Source of the DNA: Burkholderia sp. Ac-20365 | Lineage (GTDB): Bacteria; Pseudomonadota; Gammaproteobacteria; Burkholderiales; Burkholderiaceae | Assembly (NCBI RefSeq): GCF_017104715.1 | Contig: NZ_JAAGPI010000027.1 | Coordinates: forward strand, 62,001 to 126,000 | DNA: 64,000 nt | Direction: 5' to 3' | Part shown: piece after piece, positions 1 to 8,782 of the stretch | Numbering within the stretch: the first letter of the stretch is position 1 | Layout: each line of letters opens with the position of its first letter | Made by a program: the position numbers and the translations under genes | Notes under the pieces: model-generated | The model's database searches: none | Told to the model about the DNA's origin: nothing | The model's input: only the letters and a program-made list of their open reading frames with translations

Positions 1-1
1 C

Positions 2-514
2 TCGAAGGATTATCTGCTGGACCGTCTGGCCATTCTGTTCGGCGGCCGTGTCGCGGAAGAGTTGTTCCTGAACCTGATCAGCACGGGTGCATCGGACGAC
101 TTCAATAAGGCGACGTCTACCGCGCGTGCAATGGTCGCGCGTTTCGGTATGACGGATGCGCTGGGACCGATGGTCTACGTCGACGACGAGAACGATCAAG
201 GGCCGTTTGGTCGAGGTTTCACGCGCACGATCTCGGAAGCGACGCAGCAGAAGGTCGATGCCGAAATCCGCCGCGTGCTGGACGAGCAATACAGTCTCGC
301 AAGACGTCTGCTCGACGAGAACCGCGACAAGGTCGAGGCCATGACGGCCGCGCTGATGGAGTGGGAAACGATCGACGCCGATCAGATCAACGACATCATG
401 GCTGGTCGCCCGCCGCGCTCGCCGAAGAGTTCGCCTTCGCCGGGCGATGCATCGGGCGGCAGCAGCCCGGGCACGGAAGTCAAGCCGGGCAGCGCGACGG
501 CTCCGGCAACCTGA
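2..514 (+). CDS. ftsH: ATP-dependent zinc metalloprotease FtsH, C-terminal part (partial)
   Basis: FtsH is the membrane-bound AAA+ protease that degrades misfolded membrane proteins and short-lived regulators. Only the last 170 residues are in the window, and the reading frame is open from base 2. The fragment shows the conserved protease-domain segment GGRVAEELF (fragment residues 14-22) and STGASDDFNKAT, which carries the third zinc-ligand aspartate of the family. The AAA domain and the HExxH motif lie upstream, outside the window. The tail is rich in Pro, Ser and Gly, as is common in betaproteobacterial FtsH. A strong terminator follows 21 bases after the stop. The ftsH-folP-glmM order is the usual one in this group. 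Confidence 0.95.
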   Translation, partial: SKDYLLDRLAILFGGRVAEELFLNLISTGASDDFNKATSTARAMVARFGMTDALGPMVYVDDENDQGPFGRGFTRTISEATQQKVDAEIRRVLDEQYSLARRLLDENRDKVEAMTAALMEWETIDADQINDIMAGRPPRSPKSSPSPGDASGGSSPGTEVKPGSATAPAT

Positions 515-534
515 TAATCGGTTAACGGTGTTTT

Positions 535-568
535 ACGGGCCGGTGTGTTTTCACACCGGCCCGTTTTC
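535..568 (+). terminator. Rho-independent terminator after ftsH
   Basis: A perfect 13-bp stem (535-547 with 552-564) closes a TTTT loop and is followed by T-rich sequence. It separates ftsH from folP transcription. Confidence 0.9.
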
Positions 569-648
569 ATTTCTAATGCTGCTCTGATCGCGATACAGTC
601 ATATCGCGGCCGTTCCTAATCACAACGTCTCGTAGCAAGTCTCCTCTC

Positions 649-1533
<885 letters not shown>

Positions 1534-1561
1534 TCTCCACGCTTGGGAGGAAAATTCCAAT

Positions 1562-2920
1562 ATGGCACGTCGATATTTCGGAACGGATGGGATTCGGGGC
1601 AAGGTCGGTGAAGGTCCGATCACGCCGGACTTTGTACTGCGGCTCGGCTATGCAGCCGGCAAGGTGCTCGCGGGCGCCGACACGTGGGCGAAGACGGGCA
1701 GCCGGCCGACGGTGCTGATCGGCAAGGACACGCGCGTGTCGGGCTACATGCTCGAAGCCGCGCTGGAGTCGGGCTTTTCGGCGGCGGGCGTCGACGTGAT
1801 GCTGGCCGGCCCGATGCCGACGCCGGGCGTCGCGTATCTCACGCGCGCACTGCGTCTTGCGGCGGGCGTCGTGATCAGCGCGTCGCACAACCCGTACTAC
1901 GACAACGGCATCAAATTTTTCTCGGCCGACGGCAACAAGCTGCCGGACGAAGTCGAATCACAGATTGAAGAGCAACTGGAAAAGCCGCTCGACTGCGCGC
2001 CGTCAGAGCGCCTCGGCAAGGCGCGGCGCCTCGACGACGCGGCCGGCCGCTATATCGAGTTTTGCAAGAGCACGTTCCCGCAGACATTCGATCTGCGTGG
2101 CATGAAACTGGTGGTCGACTGCGCGCACGGTGCCGCGTATGACGTTGCGCCGCACGTGTTCCACGAACTCGGCGCGGACGTGATCACGATCGGTGTGTCG
2201 CCTAACGGCTTCAACATCAACGATGCCGTCGGTGCAACGGCGCCCGACGCGCTGGTGCGCGCGGTGCGTGCGAACAAGGCGGATTTGGGCATCGCGCTCG
2301 ACGGTGACGCCGACCGCCTGCAGGTGGTCGACGCGAACGGGCGGCTCTACAACGGCGACGAGTTGCTGTACGTGCTGGTGCAGGATCGGATCGCGACGCA
2401 AGGCAAGGTCGAAGGCGCCGTCGGCACGCTGATGACGAACATGGCCGTCGAAGTTGCGCTGAAGAAGATGGGCGTGAAGTTCGTGCGCGCCGCGGTCGGC
2501 GACCGCTACGTGCTCGAGCAGCTGCGCGAGCACGGCTGGGAACTCGGCGCGGAAGGCTCGGGCCACATTCTGTCGCTGGATCGGCATTCGACGGGTGACG
2601 GCATCGTTTCCGCGCTGCTGGTGCTGGCGGCCATCAAACGCAGCGGGCGATCGCTCGAACAACTGCTGGAAGGCGTCAGCCTGTTCCCGCAGAAGCTGAT
2701 CAACGTTCGCATGCAGCCGGGCGCGGACTGGAAGGGCAGCGATGCCATCCGTCGTGCGATCAGCGAGGCGGAAGGCGCTCTCGACGGAAGCGGACGTGTG
2801 TTGATCCGCGCATCGGGCACCGAGCCCGTCCTGCGCGTGATGGTCGAAGCAGCGCGCGAAAAGGACGCGTTGCATCACGCCGAGACGATCGCGGCTGTCG
2901 TGAAGCAGGCAACAACCTGA
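1562..2920 (+). CDS. glmM: phosphoglucosamine mutase
   Basis: GlmM converts glucosamine-6-phosphate to glucosamine-1-phosphate for UDP-GlcNAc, and so for peptidoglycan and LPS synthesis. The 452-residue protein is of normal length. The active-site phosphoserine loop ISASHNP places the catalytic serine at about residue 108. The metal-binding loop DGDADR and the phosphate-binding loop RASGTEP near the C-terminus are intact. A clear GGAGGA ribosome site precedes the ATG. It is the last gene of the folP-glmM unit and ends at a strong terminator. Confidence 0.97.
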   Translation: MARRYFGTDGIRGKVGEGPITPDFVLRLGYAAGKVLAGADTWAKTGSRPTVLIGKDTRVSGYMLEAALESGFSAAGVDVMLAGPMPTPGVAYLTRALRLAAGVVISASHNPYYDNGIKFFSADGNKLPDEVESQIEEQLEKPLDCAPSERLGKARRLDDAAGRYIEFCKSTFPQTFDLRGMKLVVDCAHGAAYDVAPHVFHELGADVITIGVSPNGFNINDAVGATAPDALVRAVRANKADLGIALDGDADRLQVVDANGRLYNGDELLYVLVQDRIATQGKVEGAVGTLMTNMAVEVALKKMGVKFVRAAVGDRYVLEQLREHGWELGAEGSGHILSLDRHSTGDGIVSALLVLAAIKRSGRSLEQLLEGVSLFPQKLINVRMQPGADWKGSDAIRRAISEAEGALDGSGRVLIRASGTEPVLRVMVEAAREKDALHHAETIAAVVKQATT

Positions 2921-2945
2921 TCCGCAGCTGGTGAATTCGACAGAA

Positions 2946-2970
2946 GGGCGGCGGCATGCCGCCCTTTTTT
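2946..2970 (+). terminator. Rho-independent terminator after glmM
   Basis: A 7-bp G+C stem (2946-2952 with 2958-2964) is followed directly by six T residues. It insulates folP-glmM from the phosphate operon. The rest of the gap, 2971-3143, shows no gene. Confidence 0.92.
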
Positions 2971-3143
2971 ACTTCCGGCCTACCTCTGACAGCTGCGTCG
3001 CAACGCCGCAGCATCCGTAGTTGTACTGCAAAGCCCGCAAACGTTGGCTTCCCGCCAATTTCGCGCGTAAATCCGCCTATCCATCCCGCATCTGCTCCGA
3101 CCGTAGAAACCCTGACATAGCGCCTTTCATGGCCGTAATAGAA

Positions 3144-3198
3144 CTGTCACGGGAAGTTCACGGTTAGTCACATGACTGTCACAATGGGTCACTATTCT
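3144..3198 (+). promoter_or_regulatory. Tandem PhoB boxes upstream of pstS
   Basis: Five heptamers resembling the PhoB half-site CTGTCAC repeat every 10-11 bp: CTGTCAC (3144), AGTTCAC (3155), TAGTCAC (3165), CTGTCAC (3176) and GGGTCAC (3186). The spacing matches the Pho-box design of 7-bp direct repeats separated by about 4 bp. A possible -10 (TATTCT) lies at 3193-3198. The array ends 46 bp before the pstS ATG. This is a visible sequence pattern; PhoB binding is inferred from family knowledge and from phoB being in the same operon. Confidence 0.85.
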
Positions 3199-3238
3199 TC
3201 GCGGTGTCGTTGCACACGCTCACAACCACGGAGAAAAC

Positions 3239-4270
3239 ATGAAACTGATGCAAACCGCGTTCGCTGGCATGGCTGGCGCTCTCTTTGCGATCGCAGCGCA
3301 AGCCGCCGACATCACCGGCGCGGGCAGCACCTTTGCAGCACCGATCTACACGAAGTGGGCAGATGCTTACCAGAAGACGGGCGGCGGCAAGGTCAACTAT
3401 CAAGGCATCGGCTCGTCGGGCGGTATCAAGCAGATCGTCGCGAAGACGGTTGATTTCGCTGGCTCGGACGCTCCGCTGAAGGACGACGAACTCGCGAAGG
3501 AAGGCCTGTTCCAGTTCCCGACGGTGGTCGGCGGTGTGGTTCCCGTGATCAACGTGCCGGGCGTGAAGGCTGGCGAAATCACGCTGTCGGGCGAAGTGCT
3601 CGGCGACATCTACCTTGGCAAGGTCAAGAAGTGGAATGACCCGGCAATCGTCGCGCTGAACCCGAAGGTCAAGCTGCCGGATACGGACATCGCCGTGGTT
3701 CGCCGCGCTGATGGTTCGGGCACGTCGTTCATCTGGACGAACTACCTGTCGAAGGTCAACACGGAATGGAAGTCGAAGGTCGGTGAAGGTTCGACGGTCA
3801 ACTGGCCGACGGGCACGGGCGGCAAGGGCAACGACGGCGTCGCAGCATTCGTGCAGCGTCTGCCGGGCGCAATCGGCTACGTCGAGTGGGCGTACGCGAA
3901 GCAAAACCACATGACGTTCGTCGACCTGAAGAACTCGTCGGGCACGGTGGTCGAGCCGAAGACGGAAACGTTCAAGGCAGCGGCAGCAGGCGCAGACTGG
4001 TCGAAGTCGTTCTATCAGATCCTGACGAACGAGCCGGGCAAGAACGCATGGCCGATCGTCGGCGCAACGTTCGTGCTGCTGCACACGACGCAGGAAAAGG
4101 GCCCGCAAGGCGCCGAAACGCTGAAGTTCTTCGACTGGGCGTTCAAGAACGGCAACCAGGCTGCAAACGATCTGGACTACATCACGCTGCCGGAATCGGT
4201 CGTGTCGGAAATCAAGACGCAATGGAAGGCGAAGGTCAAGGACGCATCGGGCAAGGCACTGGCCGAGTAA
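3239..4270 (+). CDS. pstS: phosphate ABC transporter, periplasmic phosphate-binding protein
   Basis: PstS captures inorganic phosphate in the periplasm and delivers it to the PstCAB importer. The 343-residue precursor starts with a Sec signal peptide (residues 1-22, cleavage after AAQA). The mature start ADITGAGSTFAAP is the first phosphate-binding segment. The motifs GSSGGI and RRADGSGTSF are further phosphate ligands of the family. The ATG has a GGAG site eight bases upstream. The gene follows the Pho-box array. A hairpin between pstS and pstC probably lets pstS be expressed more strongly than the rest of the operon. Confidence 0.97.
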   Translation: MKLMQTAFAGMAGALFAIAAQAADITGAGSTFAAPIYTKWADAYQKTGGGKVNYQGIGSSGGIKQIVAKTVDFAGSDAPLKDDELAKEGLFQFPTVVGGVVPVINVPGVKAGEITLSGEVLGDIYLGKVKKWNDPAIVALNPKVKLPDTDIAVVRRADGSGTSFIWTNYLSKVNTEWKSKVGEGSTVNWPTGTGGKGNDGVAAFVQRLPGAIGYVEWAYAKQNHMTFVDLKNSSGTVVEPKTETFKAAAAGADWSKSFYQILTNEPGKNAWPIVGATFVLLHTTQEKGPQGAETLKFFDWAFKNGNQAANDLDYITLPESVVSEIKTQWKAKVKDASGKALAE

Positions 4271-4307
4271 GCCTCGATTCGTAGCAGTAGACGCAACGCA
4301 GCACCCA

Positions 4308-4339
4308 CCGCGCGCATCACAGCAACACGATGCGCGCGG
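4308..4339 (+). promoter_or_regulatory. Intergenic hairpin between pstS and pstC
   Basis: A perfect 10-bp stem (4308-4317 with 4330-4339) encloses a 12-base loop and has no T run after it. It is therefore more likely an mRNA-stabilising or partial-attenuation structure than a full terminator. Its right arm holds an ATG that is in frame with pstC, which argues against that ATG being the pstC start. Confidence 0.6.
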
Positions 4340-4431
4340 CCGGCCGCCCGGCTTCGATGAGGCCCGGCGGCCTCAGTTCTGGCCGTGTGGCATACGCCAT
4401 GCGGCAACCGGAAACAGGTTTATCAGCTCCC

Positions 4432-5430
4432 ATGTCCGACCTCCCTCTCACTTCTGACGCGGCCCGGTCGACTCCGCCCGGTAGCACGACGCAGAAAGCG
4501 CCCAGCCGCGCGGGCGATATCATTTTCGGCGGCGTCGCGCGGCTTTCCGCCATCGTCACGTTGCTGCTGCTCGGCGGCATCATCGTGTCGCTGATCGTCG
4601 CATCGCTGCCGACGATCCAGAAATTCGGCCTCTCATTCCTGTGGACGGCGGACTGGGATCCACCGTCCGAGCAGTTCGGCGCGCTGGTGCCTATCTACGG
4701 CACGATTGCGACGTCGATCATTGCGCTCATCATCGCGGTGCCTGTGAGCTTCGGCATCGCGCTCTTCCTGACCGAACTCTCGCCGGCCTGGCTGCGCCGG
4801 CCGCTCGGCATCGCGATCGAACTGCTCGCCGCGATTCCGTCGATCGTGTACGGCATGTGGGGTCTGCTCGTGTTCGCGCCGATCTTCGCGCAGTATTTCG
4901 AAAAGCCGCTCGGCACGCTGCTCGGCGGCATGCCGATCATCGGCGCGCTGTTCAAGGGCCCGCCGATCGGCATCGGCATTCTGTGCGCGGGTGTGATTCT
5001 CGCGATCATGATCATTCCGTACATCGCCTCGGTGATGCGCGACGTGTTCGAAGTCACGCCCGTGCTGCTGAAGGAGTCGGCGTACGGCATCGGCTGCACG
5101 ACGTGGGAAGTGATGTGGAAAATCGTCCTGCCGTTCACGAAGACGGGTGTGATCGGCGGCGTGATGCTAGGTCTCGGCCGCGCACTCGGCGAGACGATGG
5201 CCGTCACGTTCGTGATCGGCAATACGAATCTGCTCGACAACGTGTCGCTGTTCTCGCCGGGTAACAGCATCACGTCGGCGCTCGCGAACGAATTCGCGGA
5301 AGCTGCGCCTGGCTTGCACACGGCCGCGCTGATGGAACTCGGCCTGATCCTGTTTGTGATTACCTTCATCGTGCTGGCGATTTCGAAAATCATGCTGCTT
5401 CGCCTCGAGAAAGGGGAGGGCGCGAAATGA
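4432..5430 (+). CDS. pstC: phosphate ABC transporter permease PstC
   Basis: PstC is one of the two inner-membrane channel subunits of the phosphate importer. The 332-residue form starting MSDLPLTS at 4432 fits the family length. In-frame ATGs at 4330 and 4399 would add up to 34 residues, but the 4330 ATG lies inside a hairpin and no clear ribosome site helps. About six membrane segments are visible, starting near residue 40. The cytoplasmic EAA-type loop that contacts PstB is seen around ESAYGIGCTTWEVMWKIVLP. The stop overlaps the pstA start by four bases (ATGA), so the two are translationally coupled. Confidence 0.95.
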   Translation: MSDLPLTSDAARSTPPGSTTQKAPSRAGDIIFGGVARLSAIVTLLLLGGIIVSLIVASLPTIQKFGLSFLWTADWDPPSEQFGALVPIYGTIATSIIALIIAVPVSFGIALFLTELSPAWLRRPLGIAIELLAAIPSIVYGMWGLLVFAPIFAQYFEKPLGTLLGGMPIIGALFKGPPIGIGILCAGVILAIMIIPYIASVMRDVFEVTPVLLKESAYGIGCTTWEVMWKIVLPFTKTGVIGGVMLGLGRALGETMAVTFVIGNTNLLDNVSLFSPGNSITSALANEFAEAAPGLHTAALMELGLILFVITFIVLAISKIMLLRLEKGEGAK

Positions 5431-6323
5431 GCCAGTCCTCATTGAACATGCCGGGCAGCACCGACGTCGCAGCGCTCGAAGCGATGCGCACGAAGCTGCA
5501 AAAGCGCCGCAAGGTCACCAACGCAATCGCGCTGACGATGTCGCTGGCCGCGATGGCGTTCGGCCTGCTGTGGCTCGTGTGGATTCTCTATACGACGCTG
5601 CGCCTCGGTATCGGCGGCCTGTCCGTCGAACTCTTCACGCAGTCGACGCCGCCGCCGAACACGGATGGCGGCGGTCTCGCGAACGCGATCGTCGGCAGTC
5701 TGATGCTGGTCGTGCTGGCGACTTTTGTCGGCACGCCGATCGGCATCATGGCGGGCGTGTATCTCGCCGAGTACGGCCAGAAGGGCTGGCTCGCGAGCAT
5801 CACGCGCTTCATCAACGACATTCTTTTGTCGGCGCCGTCGATCGTCGTCGGTCTGTTCGTCTACGCGCTCGTGGTCGCGAAGATGGGTCACTTCAGCGGT
5901 TGGGCGGGTGTGATCTCGCTCGCGCTGCTGCAGATTCCCATCGTGATCCGCACGACGGAAAACATGCTGAAGCTCGTGCCGAACGCGCTGCGTGAAGCGG
6001 CTTTCGCGCTCGGCACGCCGAAGTGGAAGATGGTGCTGTCGATCACGCTGAAGGCGTCGGTGGCAGGCATCGTCACGGGCGTGCTCCTCGCGATTGCGCG
6101 TATTGCCGGCGAAACGGCACCGCTGCTCTTCACGGCGCTGTCCAATCAATTCTTCACGCTGGACATGAATCAACCGGTTGCGAACCTCCCGGTCACGATC
6201 TTCAAGTTCGCGATGAGTCCGTTCGCGCAGTGGCAGTCGCTCGCGTGGGCTGGCGTCTTTCTGATTACGCTCGGAGTGTTGGGACTCAACATCCTCGCGC
6301 GTACGATCTTCTCGAAAAAGTAA
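5427..6323 (+). CDS. pstA: phosphate ABC transporter permease PstA
   Basis: PstA pairs with PstC to form the membrane channel of the phosphate importer. The 298-residue protein has about six hydrophobic segments after a charged N-terminal tail of some 35 residues. The EAA loop is visible as REAAFALGTPKWKM, the site where the ATPase PstB docks. The start ATG overlaps the pstC stop, and pstB begins 15 bases downstream. Confidence 0.96.
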   Translation: MSQSSLNMPGSTDVAALEAMRTKLQKRRKVTNAIALTMSLAAMAFGLLWLVWILYTTLRLGIGGLSVELFTQSTPPPNTDGGGLANAIVGSLMLVVLATFVGTPIGIMAGVYLAEYGQKGWLASITRFINDILLSAPSIVVGLFVYALVVAKMGHFSGWAGVISLALLQIPIVIRTTENMLKLVPNALREAAFALGTPKWKMVLSITLKASVAGIVTGVLLAIARIAGETAPLLFTALSNQFFTLDMNQPVANLPVTIFKFAMSPFAQWQSLAWAGVFLITLGVLGLNILARTIFSKK

Positions 6324-6338
6324 GGGCGGAGCGATCCG

Positions 6339-7187
6339 ATGAACATGGCAGAAACTCACCTGAATCCCGTCGAACGCCCGGCGGCACCCGCTGGCTTCGA
6401 TCCGGCGCAGAGCGGTCAAGCGGCAGCGCCTTCGCGCCCGAAGATCGAAGTCAACAACCTGAACTTCTTCTACAACAAGTATCACGCGCTGAAGAACATC
6501 AACCTGCAGATCCCCGAAGGCAAGGTGACGGCGTTCATCGGCCCGTCGGGCTGCGGCAAGTCCACGTTGCTGCGCACGTTCAACAAGATGTACGCGCTCT
6601 ATCCGGAGCAGCGCGCCGAAGGCGAAATCCTGATGGACGGCGAAAACCTGCTGACCACCAAGCGCGATATTTCGCTGCTGCGCGCGCGTATCGGCATGGT
6701 GTTCCAGAAGCCGACGCCGTTCCCGATGTCGATCTACGACAACATCGCCTTCGGCGTGAAGATGTTCGAAACGCTGTCGCGCTCGGAAATGGACGATCGC
6801 GTCGAGTGGGCGCTGACAAAAGCAGCGCTGTGGAACGAAGTGAAAGACAAGCTCGGCCAGAGCGGCTACGGTCTGTCGGGCGGCCAGCAGCAGCGTCTGT
6901 GTATCGCGCGCGGCATTGCGATCCGTCCGGAAGTGCTGCTGCTCGACGAACCGTGCTCGGCGCTCGACCCGATTTCGACGGGCCGTATCGAAGAGCTGAT
7001 CGCTGAACTCAAGAGCGACTATACGGTGGTGATCGTCACGCACAACATGCAGCAGGCGGCGCGTTGTTCGGACTACACTGCCTATATGTACCTGGGCGAA
7101 CTGATCGAATTCGGTGACACCGAAAAGATCTTCATCAAGCCGGTCCGCAAGGAAACGGAAGACTACATCACGGGCCGTTTCGGCTAA
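6339..7187 (+). CDS. pstB: phosphate ABC transporter ATP-binding protein PstB
   Basis: PstB hydrolyses ATP to power phosphate import. The 282-residue protein has an N-terminal extension of about 35 residues rich in Ala and Pro, then a standard ABC domain. Visible motifs are Walker A GPSGCGKST (residues 68-76), the Q-loop in GMVFQKPTPFPMS, the signature LSGGQQQRL, Walker B VLLLDEPCSALDP and the H-loop VTHNMQQA. A GGAG ribosome site precedes the ATG. It sits between pstA and phoU. Confidence 0.97.
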   Translation: MNMAETHLNPVERPAAPAGFDPAQSGQAAAPSRPKIEVNNLNFFYNKYHALKNINLQIPEGKVTAFIGPSGCGKSTLLRTFNKMYALYPEQRAEGEILMDGENLLTTKRDISLLRARIGMVFQKPTPFPMSIYDNIAFGVKMFETLSRSEMDDRVEWALTKAALWNEVKDKLGQSGYGLSGGQQQRLCIARGIAIRPEVLLLDEPCSALDPISTGRIEELIAELKSDYTVVIVTHNMQQAARCSDYTAYMYLGELIEFGDTEKIFIKPVRKETEDYITGRFG

Positions 7188-7218
7188 GTGCACAGCGAAC
7201 GAGCTTAGGGAGTACGAC

Positions 7219-7923
7219 ATGTCCGACAAACACCTGTCCAGCCAGTTCGACGCCGATCTGAACGCGGTTTCTTCGAAGGTGCTCGAAATGGGCGGCCTCG
7301 TCGAGGCGCAGATCGTCGCCGCGATGAATGCGCTGAATGAATTCGACATCGGTATCGCCGACCAGGTGATCGCCGCCGAAGACCGTCTGAACCAGATGGA
7401 AGTCGAGATCGACGAAGAGTGCAGCAACATCATCGCGCGACGTCAGCCGACAGCACGCGATCTGCGCCTCGTGATGGCGATCTCGAAGACCATCACGAAC
7501 CTGGAACGCGCCGGCGACGAAGCCGAGAAGATCGCGAAGCGCACCAAGCGTCTGTCGGAAGACGGCGCATCGCGCACGATCAATATCGCTGAAATCAAGC
7601 TGTCGGGCGATATGGCAGTGAGCATCCTGCGCCGTGCGCTCGACGCATTCGCGCGTCTCGACACCGTGGCCGCCGCGCAGATCGTGCGCGACGACAAGGC
7701 GATCGACGAGGAATTCCGCGCGTTCGTGCGCAAGCTGATTTCGTACATGACGGAAGATCCGCGCCTGATCTCCGTGGGCCTCGATTTCCTGTTCATCGCG
7801 AAGGCGATCGAGCGGATCGGCGACCACGCGAAGAACATCGCCGAGTTCATCATCTACGTGGTGAAGGGCACGGACGTGCGCCACATGGGCCGCGACGCGC
7901 TCGAACGTGAAGCGCTCAGCTGA
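7219..7923 (+). CDS. phoU: phosphate-specific transport system accessory protein PhoU
   Basis: PhoU links the Pst transporter to the sensor PhoR and keeps the Pho response off when phosphate is plentiful. The 234-residue protein consists of two PhoU helical-bundle repeats. The conserved metal-binding ExxxD-type segments are seen in NLERAGDEAEKIAKR and AIERIGDHAKNIAEF. The start at 7219 (MSDKHLSS) is chosen because AGGGAG lies eight bases upstream; the frame is open further upstream but without a ribosome site. The order pstB-phoU-phoB-phoR supports the role. Confidence 0.96.
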   Translation: MSDKHLSSQFDADLNAVSSKVLEMGGLVEAQIVAAMNALNEFDIGIADQVIAAEDRLNQMEVEIDEECSNIIARRQPTARDLRLVMAISKTITNLERAGDEAEKIAKRTKRLSEDGASRTINIAEIKLSGDMAVSILRRALDAFARLDTVAAAQIVRDDKAIDEEFRAFVRKLISYMTEDPRLISVGLDFLFIAKAIERIGDHAKNIAEFIIYVVKGTDVRHMGRDALEREALS

Positions 7924-7978
7924 TCCGCTGGCGTACTAGCAGACTTTTACACCGCATACCGTTTATCAAGAGGCGCCG

Positions 7979-8680
7979 ATGCCCAGCAGTATTCTCGTTA
8001 TCGAAGATGAACCCGCTATTTCCGAGCTGATCTCGGTCAACTTGCAACACGCGGGCCATTGTCCGATTCGTGCGTACAACGCCGAACAGGCGCAGAACCT
8101 GATCAGCGACGTGCTTCCCGATCTCGTGCTGCTCGACTGGATGCTGCCGGGCAAATCGGGTATCGCGTTCGCGCGCGATCTGCGCAACAACGAGCGCACC
8201 AAGCACATCCCTATCATCATGCTGACGGCACGAGGCGATGAGCAGGACAAGGTGCTCGGCCTCGAAATCGGCGCGGATGATTACGTCACCAAGCCGTTCT
8301 CGCCGAAGGAACTGATGGCGCGCATCAAGGCGGTGCTGCGCCGCCGCGCGCCGCAGTTGACGGAAGACGTCGTCGCGATCAACGGCCTGAAGCTCGATCC
8401 GGCCACGCACCGCGTCGCCGCGCATGCGGAAGGCAGCGAGATCAAGCTCGATCTCGGTCCGACGGAATTCCGTCTGCTGCACTTTTTCATGACGCACCCG
8501 GAGCGCGTGCATAGCCGCACGCAACTGCTCGACCAGGTGTGGGGCGATCACGTGTTCGTCGAAGAGCGTACCGTGGACGTGCACATCAAGCGTCTTCGTG
8601 CCGCACTCAAGCCGGCGGGTTGCGACGCGATGATCGAAACGGTGCGTGGCAGCGGGTATCGCCTGGCCAAGAGCGCATAA
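7979..8680 (+). CDS. phoB: phosphate regulon response regulator PhoB
   Basis: PhoB is the DNA-binding regulator of the phosphate starvation response. The 233-residue protein has a receiver domain (about residues 1-120) and a winged-helix OmpR-type DNA-binding domain (about 135-230). The phosphoacceptor is Asp53 in LVLLDWMLPG. The acidic pocket near residues 9-11 and the lysine in TKPFSPKE are intact. Its likely targets in this window are the repeats upstream of pstS and the Pho box upstream of ppk. phoR follows, but a hairpin lies between them. Confidence 0.97.
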   Translation: MPSSILVIEDEPAISELISVNLQHAGHCPIRAYNAEQAQNLISDVLPDLVLLDWMLPGKSGIAFARDLRNNERTKHIPIIMLTARGDEQDKVLGLEIGADDYVTKPFSPKELMARIKAVLRRRAPQLTEDVVAINGLKLDPATHRVAAHAEGSEIKLDLGPTEFRLLHFFMTHPERVHSRTQLLDQVWGDHVFVEERTVDVHIKRLRAALKPAGCDAMIETVRGSGYRLAKSA

Positions 8681-8702
8681 GGTAAACTGATCGAAAACCA
8701 CG

Positions 8703-8740
8703 AAGCGCGCTGCGGCACCTCAACGCAGCGCGCTTTGTTG
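8703..8740 (+). terminator. Hairpin between phoB and phoR (attenuator or partial terminator)
   Basis: A perfect 12-bp G+C-rich stem (8703-8714 with 8724-8735) with a 9-base loop is followed by the weak T-rich run TGTTGT. It could reduce read-through so that the sensor PhoR is made in smaller amounts than PhoB. Strength cannot be judged from sequence alone. Confidence 0.65.
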
Positions 8741-8782
8741 TCTCTGACGTCTACAGGTTTGTCTTCTAGGTCGCAGGAACAC

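Noticed and set aside
4330..4431. Upstream ATG as pstC start
   Set aside because: It lies in the arm of the pstS-pstC hairpin and adds an unusual 34-residue tail; the ATG at 4432 fits the family better.
5439..7433. Minus-strand 664-codon frame across pstA and pstB
   Set aside because: It is antisense to two clear Pst genes, has no motifs and contains very high Arg/His content typical of shadow frames.
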